Below, piece by piece: positions 8,908 to 16,374 of a stretch of DNA of 64,000 bases. The DNA is taken from the NCBI GenBank assembly GCA_017469945.1, contig JAFUFI010000025.1, positions 114,726-178,725 of the forward strand, written 5' to 3'. The stretch's first letter is position 1. Each line of letters starts with the position of its first letter. The stretch comes from Lachnospiraceae bacterium (GTDB lineage Bacteria; Bacillota; Clostridia; Lachnospirales; Lachnospiraceae). The notes beneath the pieces were generated by a model. It made no database searches and was not told the DNA's origin. It saw only the letters and a list, made by a program, of their open reading frames with translations. The translations under genes were made by a program, and so were the position numbers.

Positions 8908-10185
8908 TTAGGTATCATAAAAATATATATAACCATTGGGATCCACGTACTCTCCGTTAAGTCTTACGGAAAAATGCAGGTGGTTACCGGTCGAAGCTCC
9001 GGTACTTCCAACGGCTGCGATGGTCTGACCCGTGCTGACCACATCGCCTTCCTTTACGTAAAGGGAGGATGCATGCATATAAACGGTGTAAAGTCCGTCA
9101 CCGTGGTTGATCATAACATAATTGCCCATAGAGGCGTTGTATCCCGCTCCGGCTACGACACCTGCATAAGCCGCATAAATGGCTGTTCCGTAGTTGGCGG
9201 CAAGATCGACTCCGCTGTGGAACTTTTGAGTGCCGTAGATAGGATGGGTTCTCCATCCGTATTTACTGGATACGTACTTGTAGGAAGCTATAGGGAATAC
9301 GAAGCTTCCGCCGTCGTAGGCCTTACCCTTTCCCTGCTGAGCCAGCCATATCTGTTTTTGCTCAACCTCAATAGCTTTGTTAAGGGCTTCTATCTCGTCA
9401 TCAAACTCGTCAATCTGGTTTGAAAGAGAGTCTATCTCTGCCTGAGATGCCGCGATACTTCTGACATACTCCTGGAGCTGAGCCTCTTTTTCGAGCCTGA
9501 GCTCTTCCATATTGGCTTTCTCGGTCTCGACGTTCCTCTTTGCCTCGTCCACAGATTCTTTTGAAAGCTCAAGCTGCTGATAACAAAGATCCACATAAGC
9601 TCTTGTGGTCTTAAGCTGTTCCCAGGATGCCTTATCGTAGGCGATAACAGCCTCGATATAATCCATACGGTTCAAAAGATCTCTCAGACTCGTAGAGGTA
9701 AGCAGGCTTGTAAGGATGCTGGTTTCATCCTTTTCGTACATCATCTTCATCCGGTGTTTCATCGCCTCATAATGGGCATCTTCATCGGCCTTGGCCTGTT
9801 CGTATTCTTTTTCGGTCCTCTCGATATCGACCTCTAAAATAGCTATCTGATCCTCTAAGTCCATGATATTGTAATTCATTTCCTCGAGGGTCTCGTCGAT
9901 CTGCCGGATATACTCTTTTATATCGTTTTTTTGCTGTTCAAGATTATTCTTGATGCTCTCGACATTTGATTTCTTGCTCTGAATATCGGCTTTGTCTTTC
10001 TTTGCCTTCTCAATCTCCTGCTGTTTTTGCTTTATGGAGTCGCTGGAGATACTTGTATATGCCGGAGCTGCGAGAGTTCCCTTTATGGGGAGTACGCATA
10101 AAAGAGCCAATGCAGCCGTCATAAACAGACAGACTGCCTTAGCTCTTTTTTCACTCATTTTGTTAAATGCTTTATTATTTTTCAT
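8908..10185 (-). CDS. Coiled-coil M23 peptidase (EnvC/PcsB-like murein hydrolase activator)
   Basis: The 425-residue protein has a signal peptide (about 14-40), a long heptad-rich coiled coil (about 50-285, rich in E, K, Q) and a C-terminal LytM/M23 domain with HSGVDLAANYG and HLHFSVRLNG. The zinc-binding H...D and HxH residues are present, so it may be catalytically active. This layout is that of EnvC in proteobacteria and PcsB-type proteins in Firmicutes, which FtsEX controls across the membrane. Its gene starts 1 nt after the end of ftsX, which strongly supports that partnership. It probably cuts septal peptidoglycan when FtsEX hydrolyses ATP. Confidence 0.93.
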   Translation of the reverse strand: MKNNKAFNKMSEKRAKAVCLFMTAALALLCVLPIKGTLAAPAYTSISSDSIKQKQQEIEKAKKDKADIQSKKSNVESIKNNLEQQKNDIKEYIRQIDETLEEMNYNIMDLEDQIAILEVDIERTEKEYEQAKADEDAHYEAMKHRMKMMYEKDETSILTSLLTSTSLRDLLNRMDYIEAVIAYDKASWEQLKTTRAYVDLCYQQLELSKESVDEAKRNVETEKANMEELRLEKEAQLQEYVRSIAASQAEIDSLSNQIDEFDDEIEALNKAIEVEQKQIWLAQQGKGKAYDGGSFVFPIASYKYVSSKYGWRTHPIYGTQKFHSGVDLAANYGTAIYAAYAGVVAGAGYNASMGNYVMINHGDGLYTVYMHASSLYVKEGDVVSTGQTIAAVGSTGASTGNHLHFSVRLNGEYVDPNGYIYFYDT

Positions 10186-10186
10186 A

Positions 10187-11086
10187 TCAAACTCTCAAAT
10201 GCTTACGTACGGTAGCAAGACTTCCTATAAATCCGATTCCCACGCCCACTATAAGACAAACGGGCATAAGGTATTTAAAGATCTCATCGATCTGCAGGAA
10301 GTTGAGCATACTGCTGAGTACCGCAAATCTTTCTGTCACGTAGCTGATAACATAATCATATAACTCGTGTATAAGAAGCAGCGGAATTACCGAACCGATA
10401 AGTCCGATAAGCATTCCTTCAAGTACAAAGGGCGCTCTTACAAAAAAGTCCGTAGCTCCTACGTATTTCATAATGCTTATTTCTTCGGCTCTTACCGATA
10501 TTCCGACTCTGACCGTGTTGCTGATAAGGAATATACTTACAGCCAAAAGAATAGCGATGATTGCAATGGAAACGTAAGCAATAAGGCTGTTGACGCCGGT
10601 AAGAGTATCCGCCGTCACTTCCGAGTAATTGACCTTTCTGATCTCGCTCTTACTCTGAAGCCAGTTTACAAGATTATCCTGCATCGATACGTCGCTTAAG
10701 AATACCTCGTAGTTATGGTCACCCTCGAGAGGGTTCTCGGGAAATCCTTCGGCATAATCGGGGCCGTAATAGGCCTCACCAAACTCAGCCCAGATTTCAT
10801 CGTCATCGTGGAACTGGACCGAAGCAACCTCGGTTCTTTTTTTGATCTCTTCGCCGATTTCCTTAACTCTCTCGTCGCTGACATCATCGTTAAAGAAAAC
10901 TGTTATGGAAACAGCCTCTTCAGCGGTAAGAAGAATATTTCTTATGTTGAAGACAACAGAGAAGAAAAGGCCGAATAGAAACAGACAGGCCGCTATAGTC
11001 GATATTGAGGCAAGCGAATACCATCCGTTTCTGAAAAGATTACGGACTCCCTGCCATAGTGTATAGAAAAATGTACTAATCTTCAT
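10187..11086 (-). CDS. ftsX: Cell-division ABC transporter permease FtsX
   Basis: The 299-residue protein has the FtsX layout: a transmembrane helix near residues 22-46, an extracellular domain of roughly 115 residues and three C-terminal helices. The conserved cytoplasmic loop RAEEISIMKYVGATDFFVRAPFVLEG is present in shorter pieces characteristic of FtsX. It does not transport but transmits FtsE ATPase activity to extracellular wall hydrolases. It overlaps the 3' end of ftsE by 11 nt, indicating translational coupling, and is followed at once by the EnvC-like gene. Confidence 0.96.
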   Translation of the reverse strand: MKISTFFYTLWQGVRNLFRNGWYSLASISTIAACLFLFGLFFSVVFNIRNILLTAEEAVSITVFFNDDVSDERVKEIGEEIKKRTEVASVQFHDDDEIWAEFGEAYYGPDYAEGFPENPLEGDHNYEVFLSDVSMQDNLVNWLQSKSEIRKVNYSEVTADTLTGVNSLIAYVSIAIIAILLAVSIFLISNTVRVGISVRAEEISIMKYVGATDFFVRAPFVLEGMLIGLIGSVIPLLLIHELYDYVISYVTERFAVLSSMLNFLQIDEIFKYLMPVCLIVGVGIGFIGSLATVRKHLRV

Positions 11087-11822
11087 TGATGTAAAGTCCC
11101 TCTTCCTCGTCGCTGACTATGATACCCTTTCGCATCGTAACGACACGCTTTTTCATTGCGTTTACGATCTCAGGGCTGTGGGTTACGACAACAACGGTTG
11201 TACCCATCTCGTTGATCTCCTCGATCATCTTCATGATCTCCCATGAATTGTTGGGGTCGAGGTTACCGGTAGGCTCATCAGCAAGAAGTATGGACGGCTT
11301 ATTTATAAGAGCTCTTGCAAGAGCTACTCTTTGCTGTTCACCGCCGGATAGTTTTCTGACGTCCGATTTATATTTACCCGCAAGTCCTACCATAGAGAGG
11401 ATATTGGGCACATTACGCCTCATCTGGGATGAAGGCACTTCGATTATTCTCTGGGCAAAGGCAACATTCTCGTAAACGTTTCTGTCTCTTAAAAGTCTGA
11501 AGTCCTGGAATACGACTCCGAGATTTCTTCTAAACTGAGGAATCTGTCCGTGCCTGAGTTTCTTGGTATTGTATCCGTTAACAAATACGTTGCCGTGGGT
11601 TGCCACAAGCTCTCTTAAAAGGAGCTTGATCATAGTTGATTTACCGGATCCGCTGTCACCGGTGATAAATACGAACTCTCCCCTGTTTATACGTAAAGAG
11701 ATATTGTCGATGGCGGGAGCTCCCTGCTCGGGGTAATTCATGCTTACATTCTCAAGGCAGATAATCCCGTTCTCTTCCACAAATTTGTCTCGTTTTAACT
11801 GTTTTTTCTCTTTCGATGTCAT
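11076..11822 (-). CDS. ftsE: Cell-division ABC transporter ATPase FtsE
   Basis: The 248-residue ATPase has Walker A GDSGSGKST, the Q-loop in VFQDFRLL, signature LSGGEQQR and Walker B ILLADEPTG. The FtsE-specific VFQDFRLLRDRNVYENV stretch separates it from other MacB-like ATPases. It has short N- and C-terminal extensions compared with the 228-residue family average. It forms the FtsEX complex that couples septum formation to wall hydrolysis. GAGG precedes the ATG. It lies 14 nt downstream of a PucR-type regulator gene, an unusual neighbour for ftsE. Confidence 0.96.
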   Translation of the reverse strand: MTSKEKKQLKRDKFVEENGIICLENVSMNYPEQGAPAIDNISLRINRGEFVFITGDSGSGKSTMIKLLLRELVATHGNVFVNGYNTKKLRHGQIPQFRRNLGVVFQDFRLLRDRNVYENVAFAQRIIEVPSSQMRRNVPNILSMVGLAGKYKSDVRKLSGGEQQRVALARALINKPSILLADEPTGNLDPNNSWEIMKMIEEINEMGTTVVVVTHSPEIVNAMKKRVVTMRKGIIVSDEEEGLYINED

Positions 11823-11835
11823 AATAGCCTCAAAA

Positions 11836-12921
11836 TTATCTGTATTCGTTCTCCTCTATGCACTTCAAGTAGTTTACTACCATAAGTGCAATCTTAAAGG
11901 TAATCGCATCTTCGAAAGCACGAAGATCGAGCCCTGTACTCTTTTGGAGTTTATCAAGGCGGTATACAAGCGTATTTCTGTGGATGAATAACTGTCTCGA
12001 GGTCTCGGACACATTCAGATTGTTCTCGAAGAATTTCTGAATCGTTGTGATCGTCTCCTCATCAAAATCATCGGGAGACTTGGTTCCGAAAATCTCTTCA
12101 ATATACATCTTGCAAAGAGGAATGGGAAGCTGATAGATAAGACGTCCTATTCCAAGCTGGCTGTACGCCACAACTTCTCTTTCCTCGAAGAATATTCTAC
12201 CTACGTCGGCAGCCATACGTGCTTCCTTGTAGGAGCGGCTGACTTCCTTGATCTCGGGCACAACGGTACCGTAAGCGATACGCAGTCCCTTAACCCCCTC
12301 TTTATGGTAAAAATCAGCGAGGGCTTTGATAGTCTTTGAGATCTCCTTTGTGGCTTCCATTGAGGCAAGCTCTTTAACAACGATAACATTCTTTTCATCA
12401 ACGGCGGTAACAAAATCCTTGCTGCTGCCTATCGCGGTCTTGGTAAGATCCAAAAGATTGTTGTCCTTGCCTTTAGCGCACTCTATTACAAATACTACTC
12501 TGGGAACTTCCGTCTGGATATGGAGCTTCTTTGATCTGCTGTAAATGTCGATAAGAAGCAGGTTATCAAGCAGAAGGTTCTTGATATAGTTGTCCTTGTC
12601 AAAGCGCTCCTTATAAGCCACAAGAAGACTCTGAATCTGAAAAGCAACCATTCTTCCGACAACGTACTTTTCTTCTCCGCTTCCGCCCACAACAAGAACA
12701 TATTCCAGGCTCTGCTCATCGTAAATCTTGAAATACTGATATCCTGAAATTTCCTGCGAATCGGCAGGTGACTTTGCAAATTCAGCTGCGGGATGTGAAC
12801 AAACCGACAAATCGGCGGTAGAAGCTGCAACCTTTCCCTCGGGATCCATAACGCTTAAAGCCGCTCCGGAAATAGAGCTGAGTCCGTCGAGAGTATTCTG
12901 TAAAATCTGATTTGAGATCAT
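11836..12921 (-). CDS. PucR/CdaR-type transcriptional regulator
   Basis: The 361-residue protein ends with the family's C-terminal HTH_30 domain: NLNVSETSRQLFIHRNTLVYRLDKLQ, seen here as FFENNLNVSETSRQ and HRNTLVYRLDK. The middle third resembles the GGDEF-like domain of CdaR/PucR proteins. The N-terminal 130 residues form a putative ligand-sensing domain that opens with SGAALSVMDPEGKV. GGAGG lies 5 nt before the chosen ATG. Relatives sense sugar diacids or purine intermediates, but nothing nearby points to those. It is 14 nt upstream of ftsE and may be cotranscribed with it. Confidence 0.88.
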   Translation of the reverse strand: MISNQILQNTLDGLSSISGAALSVMDPEGKVAASTADLSVCSHPAAEFAKSPADSQEISGYQYFKIYDEQSLEYVLVVGGSGEEKYVVGRMVAFQIQSLLVAYKERFDKDNYIKNLLLDNLLLIDIYSRSKKLHIQTEVPRVVFVIECAKGKDNNLLDLTKTAIGSSKDFVTAVDEKNVIVVKELASMEATKEISKTIKALADFYHKEGVKGLRIAYGTVVPEIKEVSRSYKEARMAADVGRIFFEEREVVAYSQLGIGRLIYQLPIPLCKMYIEEIFGTKSPDDFDEETITTIQKFFENNLNVSETSRQLFIHRNTLVYRLDKLQKSTGLDLRAFEDAITFKIALMVVNYLKCIEENEYR

Positions 12922-12962
12922 ATATTCCTCCAACTAAGAATACGAATGCCCCATAAAAAGGC

Positions 12963-12992
12963 ACTATATAAACTGTACTAAAAAATGACCAA
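12963..12992 (-). promoter_or_regulatory. Possible promoter of the PucR-ftsEX operon
   Basis: TTGGTC (12992-12987) and TATAGT (12968-12963) are separated by 18 bp on the minus strand. The -35 lies inside the arm of the hairpin at 12980-13020, so a protein or supercoiling acting on the palindrome could control it. Confidence 0.35.
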
Positions 12993-13020
12993 AAAATCAA
13001 CTCTTTTTTGGTCATTTTTT
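12980..13020. terminator. A/T-flanked palindrome, possible bidirectional terminator or operator
   Basis: AAAAAATGACCAAAAAA is mirrored by TTTTTTGGTCATTTTTT around a 6-nt loop, giving about 17 paired bases. T-runs exist on both strands, so it could stop transcription either way. It lies between the yjfB terminator and the regulator gene. Confidence 0.55.
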
Positions 13021-13074
13021 TGACTTTTTCGTCATTTTATTTTATCTTTTTGTCTCTTTGAAAGATTTTACTGT

Positions 13075-13110
13075 GAAAAATAACAAAGAGCCAAGATCAT
13101 CTCTTGGCTC
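13075..13110 (-). terminator. Intrinsic terminator of yjfB
   Basis: GAGCCAAGA and TCTTGGCTC form a 9-bp perfect stem with a 5-nt loop (13088-13110). On the minus strand it is followed by TTTGTTATTTTT. Confidence 0.85.
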
Positions 13111-13137
13111 CTGGTAGTCCTAATTCTTTTGTCCGCA

Positions 13138-13335
13138 TTAAACAGACATGTCAAAGTTTCCTCCGACTGCAGGATTAACGCTTCTCTCCATAGCAGCGGC
13201 ATCGATCATCCCTACAAGATTCTCTCCGATCTGCTCGTTGGTATCCATAGTTTTTGCAAGCATCTTTACACCAAAATCGGTATTAAGGTTTGCCTGGCTT
13301 ACTGCAGGCGAAAGCTGAGTAATAGAAAAATTCAT
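13138..13335 (-). CDS. YjfB-family putative motility protein
   Basis: The protein is 65 residues, the size of YjfB-family proteins, and ends with the family hallmark VNPAVGGNFDMSV (family consensus NPxxGGxxDxxV). It is mostly one or two amphipathic helices. The family is linked to flagellar motility by expression and genome context, but its molecular role is unknown. AGGAGGTGATAAT stands directly before the ATG, a very strong ribosome site, and a near-consensus promoter and a strong terminator frame it as a single-gene unit. This points to high expression. Confidence 0.85.
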   Translation of the reverse strand: MNFSITQLSPAVSQANLNTDFGVKMLAKTMDTNEQIGENLVGMIDAAAMERSVNPAVGGNFDMSV

Positions 13336-13398
13336 ATTATCACCTCCTGATTCATCCTTGAACCACACTAAAGAGGCCAAATCCTTTTGGCTAATTCG

Positions 13399-13426
13399 AT
13401 TATAGCACACCGCTTAAAAGAATCAA
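13399..13426 (-). promoter_or_regulatory. Sigma-A promoter of yjfB
   Basis: TTGATT (13426-13421), a 16-bp spacer and a perfect TATAAT (13404-13399) on the minus strand, about 65 nt upstream of the ATG. Confidence 0.7.
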
Positions 13427-13473
13427 GTTAATTTACATAACTTTATTTTTTCTTTAGAATTTATAAAACGGCA

Positions 13474-14319
13474 CTATTTCCTAAGTTCAATTCTGTCGGG
13501 ACCGATGTTTATCTTTCCCTCTTTTAAAAGCTTACCTACAGCGCGTTTAAACTGGGCTTTGCTCATACCGGTCTTTTCAAAGATAAGCTCCGGGGATGCC
13601 TTGTCGCTGAAAGGAAGGATTCCCTTTGCATCCTTTATAAGCTGAAGGATCATCTCAGAGTCTTCATTCCTCTGGAGATATCCTTTATCTCTTACGGCAA
13701 GTTCAAGTCTGCCGTCGGGAAGAACCGAGGCAACTCTTGCTGTAATCTTCTGTCCGGTTTTGATCTCACCCGCCGCTCCGAACATGGCCTTTGCCGGGAT
13801 GAGCGCCGAGTACAGGTCATCTACTGCCACAAAAGCTCCGAAATTGCGGCTTATCTGGTAAACCGTGCCGGTTACGGTATTGTCTTTACGATAGGTTGAA
13901 TCATTTCTCAGACATTCATATACGTTCATAGTAGCGCAAAGCCTGCTGCTCTTATCAAGATACATGCTGACAAGTACTTCGTCGCCCTCTGATACTTTAT
14001 ATGTCTGCTGCTTGAAGGGAAGGAAAAGATCCTTATCAAGTCCCCAGGATAAAAACGCACCGACTTTTGTGATTTGGCTTACTTTAAGTCTTGCAACCTC
14101 TCCCATGGAAAGAAGCGGTCTGTGGGTTGTGGCGATAGGTCTGTCCTCGGAATCTTTATAGAGAAATACCTCAAGGCTGTCCCCTACTTTCGTTCCTTCG
14201 GGTACCTGTCTTGCGGGGAGAAGTATGCGCTCGTCCTTAGCGCCTTCCTCCGCGAGATAAACTCCGAATTCTACCTGTTTTACTACTTTAAGTGTCTGAT
14301 ACTGTCCTAATTTAAACAT
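13474..14319 (-). CDS. cvfB: S1-like RNA-binding protein, CvfB/YitL family
   Basis: The 281-residue protein has three tandem S1-like OB modules (about residues 1-60, 65-130 and 140-205; note VKQVEFGVYLAE, VGAFLSWGLDKDLFLPF and RNFGAFVAVDDLYSALIP in pieces) and a C-terminal winged helix (LIFEKTGMSKAQFKRAVGKL). This is the layout of CvfB, an RNA-binding regulator first found through its effect on virulence factors in Staphylococcus. It probably binds RNA and affects gene expression after transcription. It is a stand-alone gene with GAGG before its ATG. Confidence 0.92.
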   Translation of the reverse strand: MFKLGQYQTLKVVKQVEFGVYLAEEGAKDERILLPARQVPEGTKVGDSLEVFLYKDSEDRPIATTHRPLLSMGEVARLKVSQITKVGAFLSWGLDKDLFLPFKQQTYKVSEGDEVLVSMYLDKSSRLCATMNVYECLRNDSTYRKDNTVTGTVYQISRNFGAFVAVDDLYSALIPAKAMFGAAGEIKTGQKITARVASVLPDGRLELAVRDKGYLQRNEDSEMILQLIKDAKGILPFSDKASPELIFEKTGMSKAQFKRAVGKLLKEGKINIGPDRIELRK

Positions 14320-14405
14320 GTTATTCCGTCCTCTTTTCTTCCGGCTTGGCTCGCTGCCGGGCTTTTCTTTATTTTATCAATTTTTCCGGATTATCTTTAT
14401 AGGTA

Positions 14406-15107
14406 TTACGAAAATTCGATAACCGAGTATGGCTTTCCTTCTTCATTATTAAGCGAAGCCACGTACTTTCCGTCCTCAAAACCGAAAACAGGGTTTATCC
14501 TGTCTCCGAGGAAGGCCTGGTTTCTGTATTCCGCCCGAAGCCTTTTTATCTCAAACTCTTCAGGCAGATAAGACGCCGCAATATTGACATACTGGCCGTT
14601 GTTCATATGTTTATTGGGGTCAAGGAAATGAGGCTCAACTACGATCTCATTTCTCTTTTCTGCGGACTGCGGAATACGGATCTTTCCGTTTTCGTAATCC
14701 ATATCCATCGGTTCGGCGCTTCCGTATACTCCCGGAAGATCCTCCGGAACCTTAGCCGGCTTCATGTTCTCGATATCTATAAGGCTCCACATTGAATTTG
14801 CCTTAACGATTTTCTCACCCTTCTCGTCCTCGATCCAAAAGTTTCTGTATCCGAGGAAACCTCTGAATTTATAAGGTACCGTACAGATTCGCACTCTTTC
14901 AAGATACATGGGATATCTGACAATATCTATCTGCCATGTGTTTATAACCCATCCGAGTTTTCTCGGAATAAGATAATCATACCCGACTCCGAGATCCTCG
15001 GAATGAAAAGTCGAAGCATCCTGAAAATAATCGACAATCCCGTTAATGGTGATCTTCTTTTTAAAGTCCACCTTGCTAAAACCTACTCTCGAATCGAATG
15101 AATACAT
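14406..15107 (-). CDS. Acyl-ACP thioesterase (FatA/FatB family)
   Basis: The 233-residue protein matches bacterial acyl-ACP thioesterases: two hot-dog domains, the first with VDYFQDASTFHSEDLG and the second with DPNKHMNNGQYVNIA, which holds the catalytic Asn-His pair. It hydrolyses acyl-ACP to a free fatty acid and ACP, ending chain elongation. It lies 22 kb from the fab operon, so it is not physically linked. It may instead work with the acyl-CoA ligase and lipase at the window start in fatty-acid turnover. Length and motifs fit the family well. Confidence 0.93.
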   Translation of the reverse strand: MYSFDSRVGFSKVDFKKKITINGIVDYFQDASTFHSEDLGVGYDYLIPRKLGWVINTWQIDIVRYPMYLERVRICTVPYKFRGFLGYRNFWIEDEKGEKIVKANSMWSLIDIENMKPAKVPEDLPGVYGSAEPMDMDYENGKIRIPQSAEKRNEIVVEPHFLDPNKHMNNGQYVNIAASYLPEEFEIKRLRAEYRNQAFLGDRINPVFGFEDGKYVASLNNEEGKPYSVIEFS

Positions 15108-15177
15108 TTTTAATCCCTCTTCATAAGTTGTAAAACGTTAAAAAGATAACTCTCTGTTGCATCAGTACAAAATATGA

Positions 15178-15208
15178 AAAAAACCTGTGAGCCACTCTCA
15201 CAGGTTTT
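15178..15208 (-). terminator. Intrinsic terminator after tRNA-Gln
   Basis: AAACCTGTGAG and CTCACAGGTTT pair over 11 bp with a 5-nt loop, followed on the minus strand by a T-run. It lies 4 nt past the 3' end of the tRNA. Confidence 0.92.
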
Positions 15209-15212
15209 CAAG

Positions 15213-15284
15213 CAGGGCTAGGAGGACTCGAACCTCCAAATGACGGAATCAGAATCCGCTGCCTTACCATTTGGCTATAGCCCT
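15213..15284 (-). tRNA. trnQ: tRNA-Gln (anticodon CUG)
   Basis: The cloverleaf folds by eye: acceptor AGGGCTA with TAGCCCT, D stem GCC/GGC, anticodon stem GCGGA/TCCGT with loop TTCTGAT giving anticodon CTG, and T stem GGAGG/CCTCC with loop TTCGAGT. It reads CAG. The discriminator is G and CCA is not encoded, so CCA must be added afterwards. It is a single-gene unit with its own promoter and terminator. Confidence 0.95.
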
Positions 15285-15316
15285 TTACCGCGTCATTTAT
15301 CCGCGCGACTTAATGA

Positions 15317-15345
15317 AGTATACACGAACACGACGCCAATTGCAA
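15317..15345 (-). promoter_or_regulatory. Promoter of tRNA-Gln
   Basis: TTGCAA (15345-15340), a 17-bp spacer and TATACT (15322-15317) on the minus strand, about 33 nt before the tRNA 5' end. Confidence 0.75.
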
Positions 15346-15368
15346 GTCTTTTTTTAAATTTTTTTTGG

Positions 15369-16295
15369 CTATTTGATAAAAAATGTTACAAGCCAGGAAA
15401 CTAAAGGGATTGTACCTACCGAGAAAAGGGTTGTAAGCGCCACTCCTCTCGAAGCAAGATCCGTATTTCCACCGTACTGCTGTGCCAGCATAGCCGTCAT
15501 ACTTCCCACAGGTGTCGCCAGCATTATCAGCATAACTCCGTTAAGCTCCGGGGGAAGATTAAGGAAACTGACTATAAACATCCCGAGAATGGGTATAATT
15601 ATAAGTTTTATTGCGGAGAACAGAAGCAGTCTGAAATCCGTAAAGAGTGATTTCAGGCTTATCTTTCCGAGAGCCGCGCCTATCACGATCATAGAAAGAG
15701 GAGCCGTGAGTTCGCTCAAAGACGTTGTTACATTTTCTATAACCATCGGCACTTTGATTCCTGTAAGATAGAAGACTATCGTAAGTACGCAGGCAATAAC
15801 ACCCACATTAAATATCTTCTTAAGCGGATTTGTTTTGTCCTTTTCATCTCCGTCGTGCAAAGCAGCGATTCCGTATGTATAGATAAGTACATTGTAGGGA
15901 ATAAGGAAAATCGAAGCATACAGCAGCGCTTCACTTCCGTAAACAGCAGATATCACGGGAAATCCCATAAATCCTATGTTGGAAAAAATGGTCATAACCC
16001 GGTATACGCTTCTGTTTTCGGGCTTAGCTTTTATAAGTCTCGGAAGAAACAGTGCAATTAAGATCAAAAAAACAAAAACGCCCACCGCCAGGAGCGCAGT
16101 TTTTGCAAGCATAGCCCCTTTTACGGTACTTTCTTTATTGATCCCCGCGGAAAGTATAAGACAGGGATTGGCAACATTTACAACAATCGCTGACAGAACT
16201 TTCGATCCCTCGTCCGTGATCATCTTTATCTTGCGGCATATATAGCCGATGATCATAATTATAAATAAAATAGCCATTTGTTTAAGCAGTAGCAT
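15369..16295 (-). CDS. AEC-family transporter (auxin efflux carrier type)
   Basis: The 308-residue protein is almost entirely membrane helices (about ten). It shows family segments such as VVNVANPCLILSAG near the N-terminus, IFSNIGFMGFPV in the first repeat and MLATPVGSMTAMLAQQYG in the second, the paired broken-helix regions of the BART superfamily. AEC proteins in bacteria export or import small organic anions such as malate or malonate; the substrate here is unknown. It follows glnN in the same direction, separated by an inverted repeat. Confidence 0.9.
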   Translation of the reverse strand: MLLLKQMAILFIIMIIGYICRKIKMITDEGSKVLSAIVVNVANPCLILSAGINKESTVKGAMLAKTALLAVGVFVFLILIALFLPRLIKAKPENRSVYRVMTIFSNIGFMGFPVISAVYGSEALLYASIFLIPYNVLIYTYGIAALHDGDEKDKTNPLKKIFNVGVIACVLTIVFYLTGIKVPMVIENVTTSLSELTAPLSMIVIGAALGKISLKSLFTDFRLLLFSAIKLIIIPILGMFIVSFLNLPPELNGVMLIMLATPVGSMTAMLAQQYGGNTDLASRGVALTTLFSVGTIPLVSWLVTFFIK

Positions 16296-16313
16296 TTATC
16301 TGAAACCTCACAT

Positions 16314-16348
16314 AAACCCGGTACTTCAGATTCAGAAGCACCGGGTTT
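16314..16348. terminator. Inverted repeat between glnN and the AEC gene, probable terminator
   Basis: AAACCCGGT-ACTTC pairs with GAAG-C-ACCGGGTTT around a short loop. T-runs on both sides are short, so termination of glnN is likely but may be partial. Confidence 0.6.
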
Positions 16349-16374
16349 CTTTAATCAATATAACTTCATGTCAT

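Noticed and set aside
14320..14405. CCGGC/GCCGG hairpin between cvfB and the thioesterase gene as a terminator
   Set aside because: The stem is only 5 bp with a 10-nt loop and no T-run follows on the minus strand.
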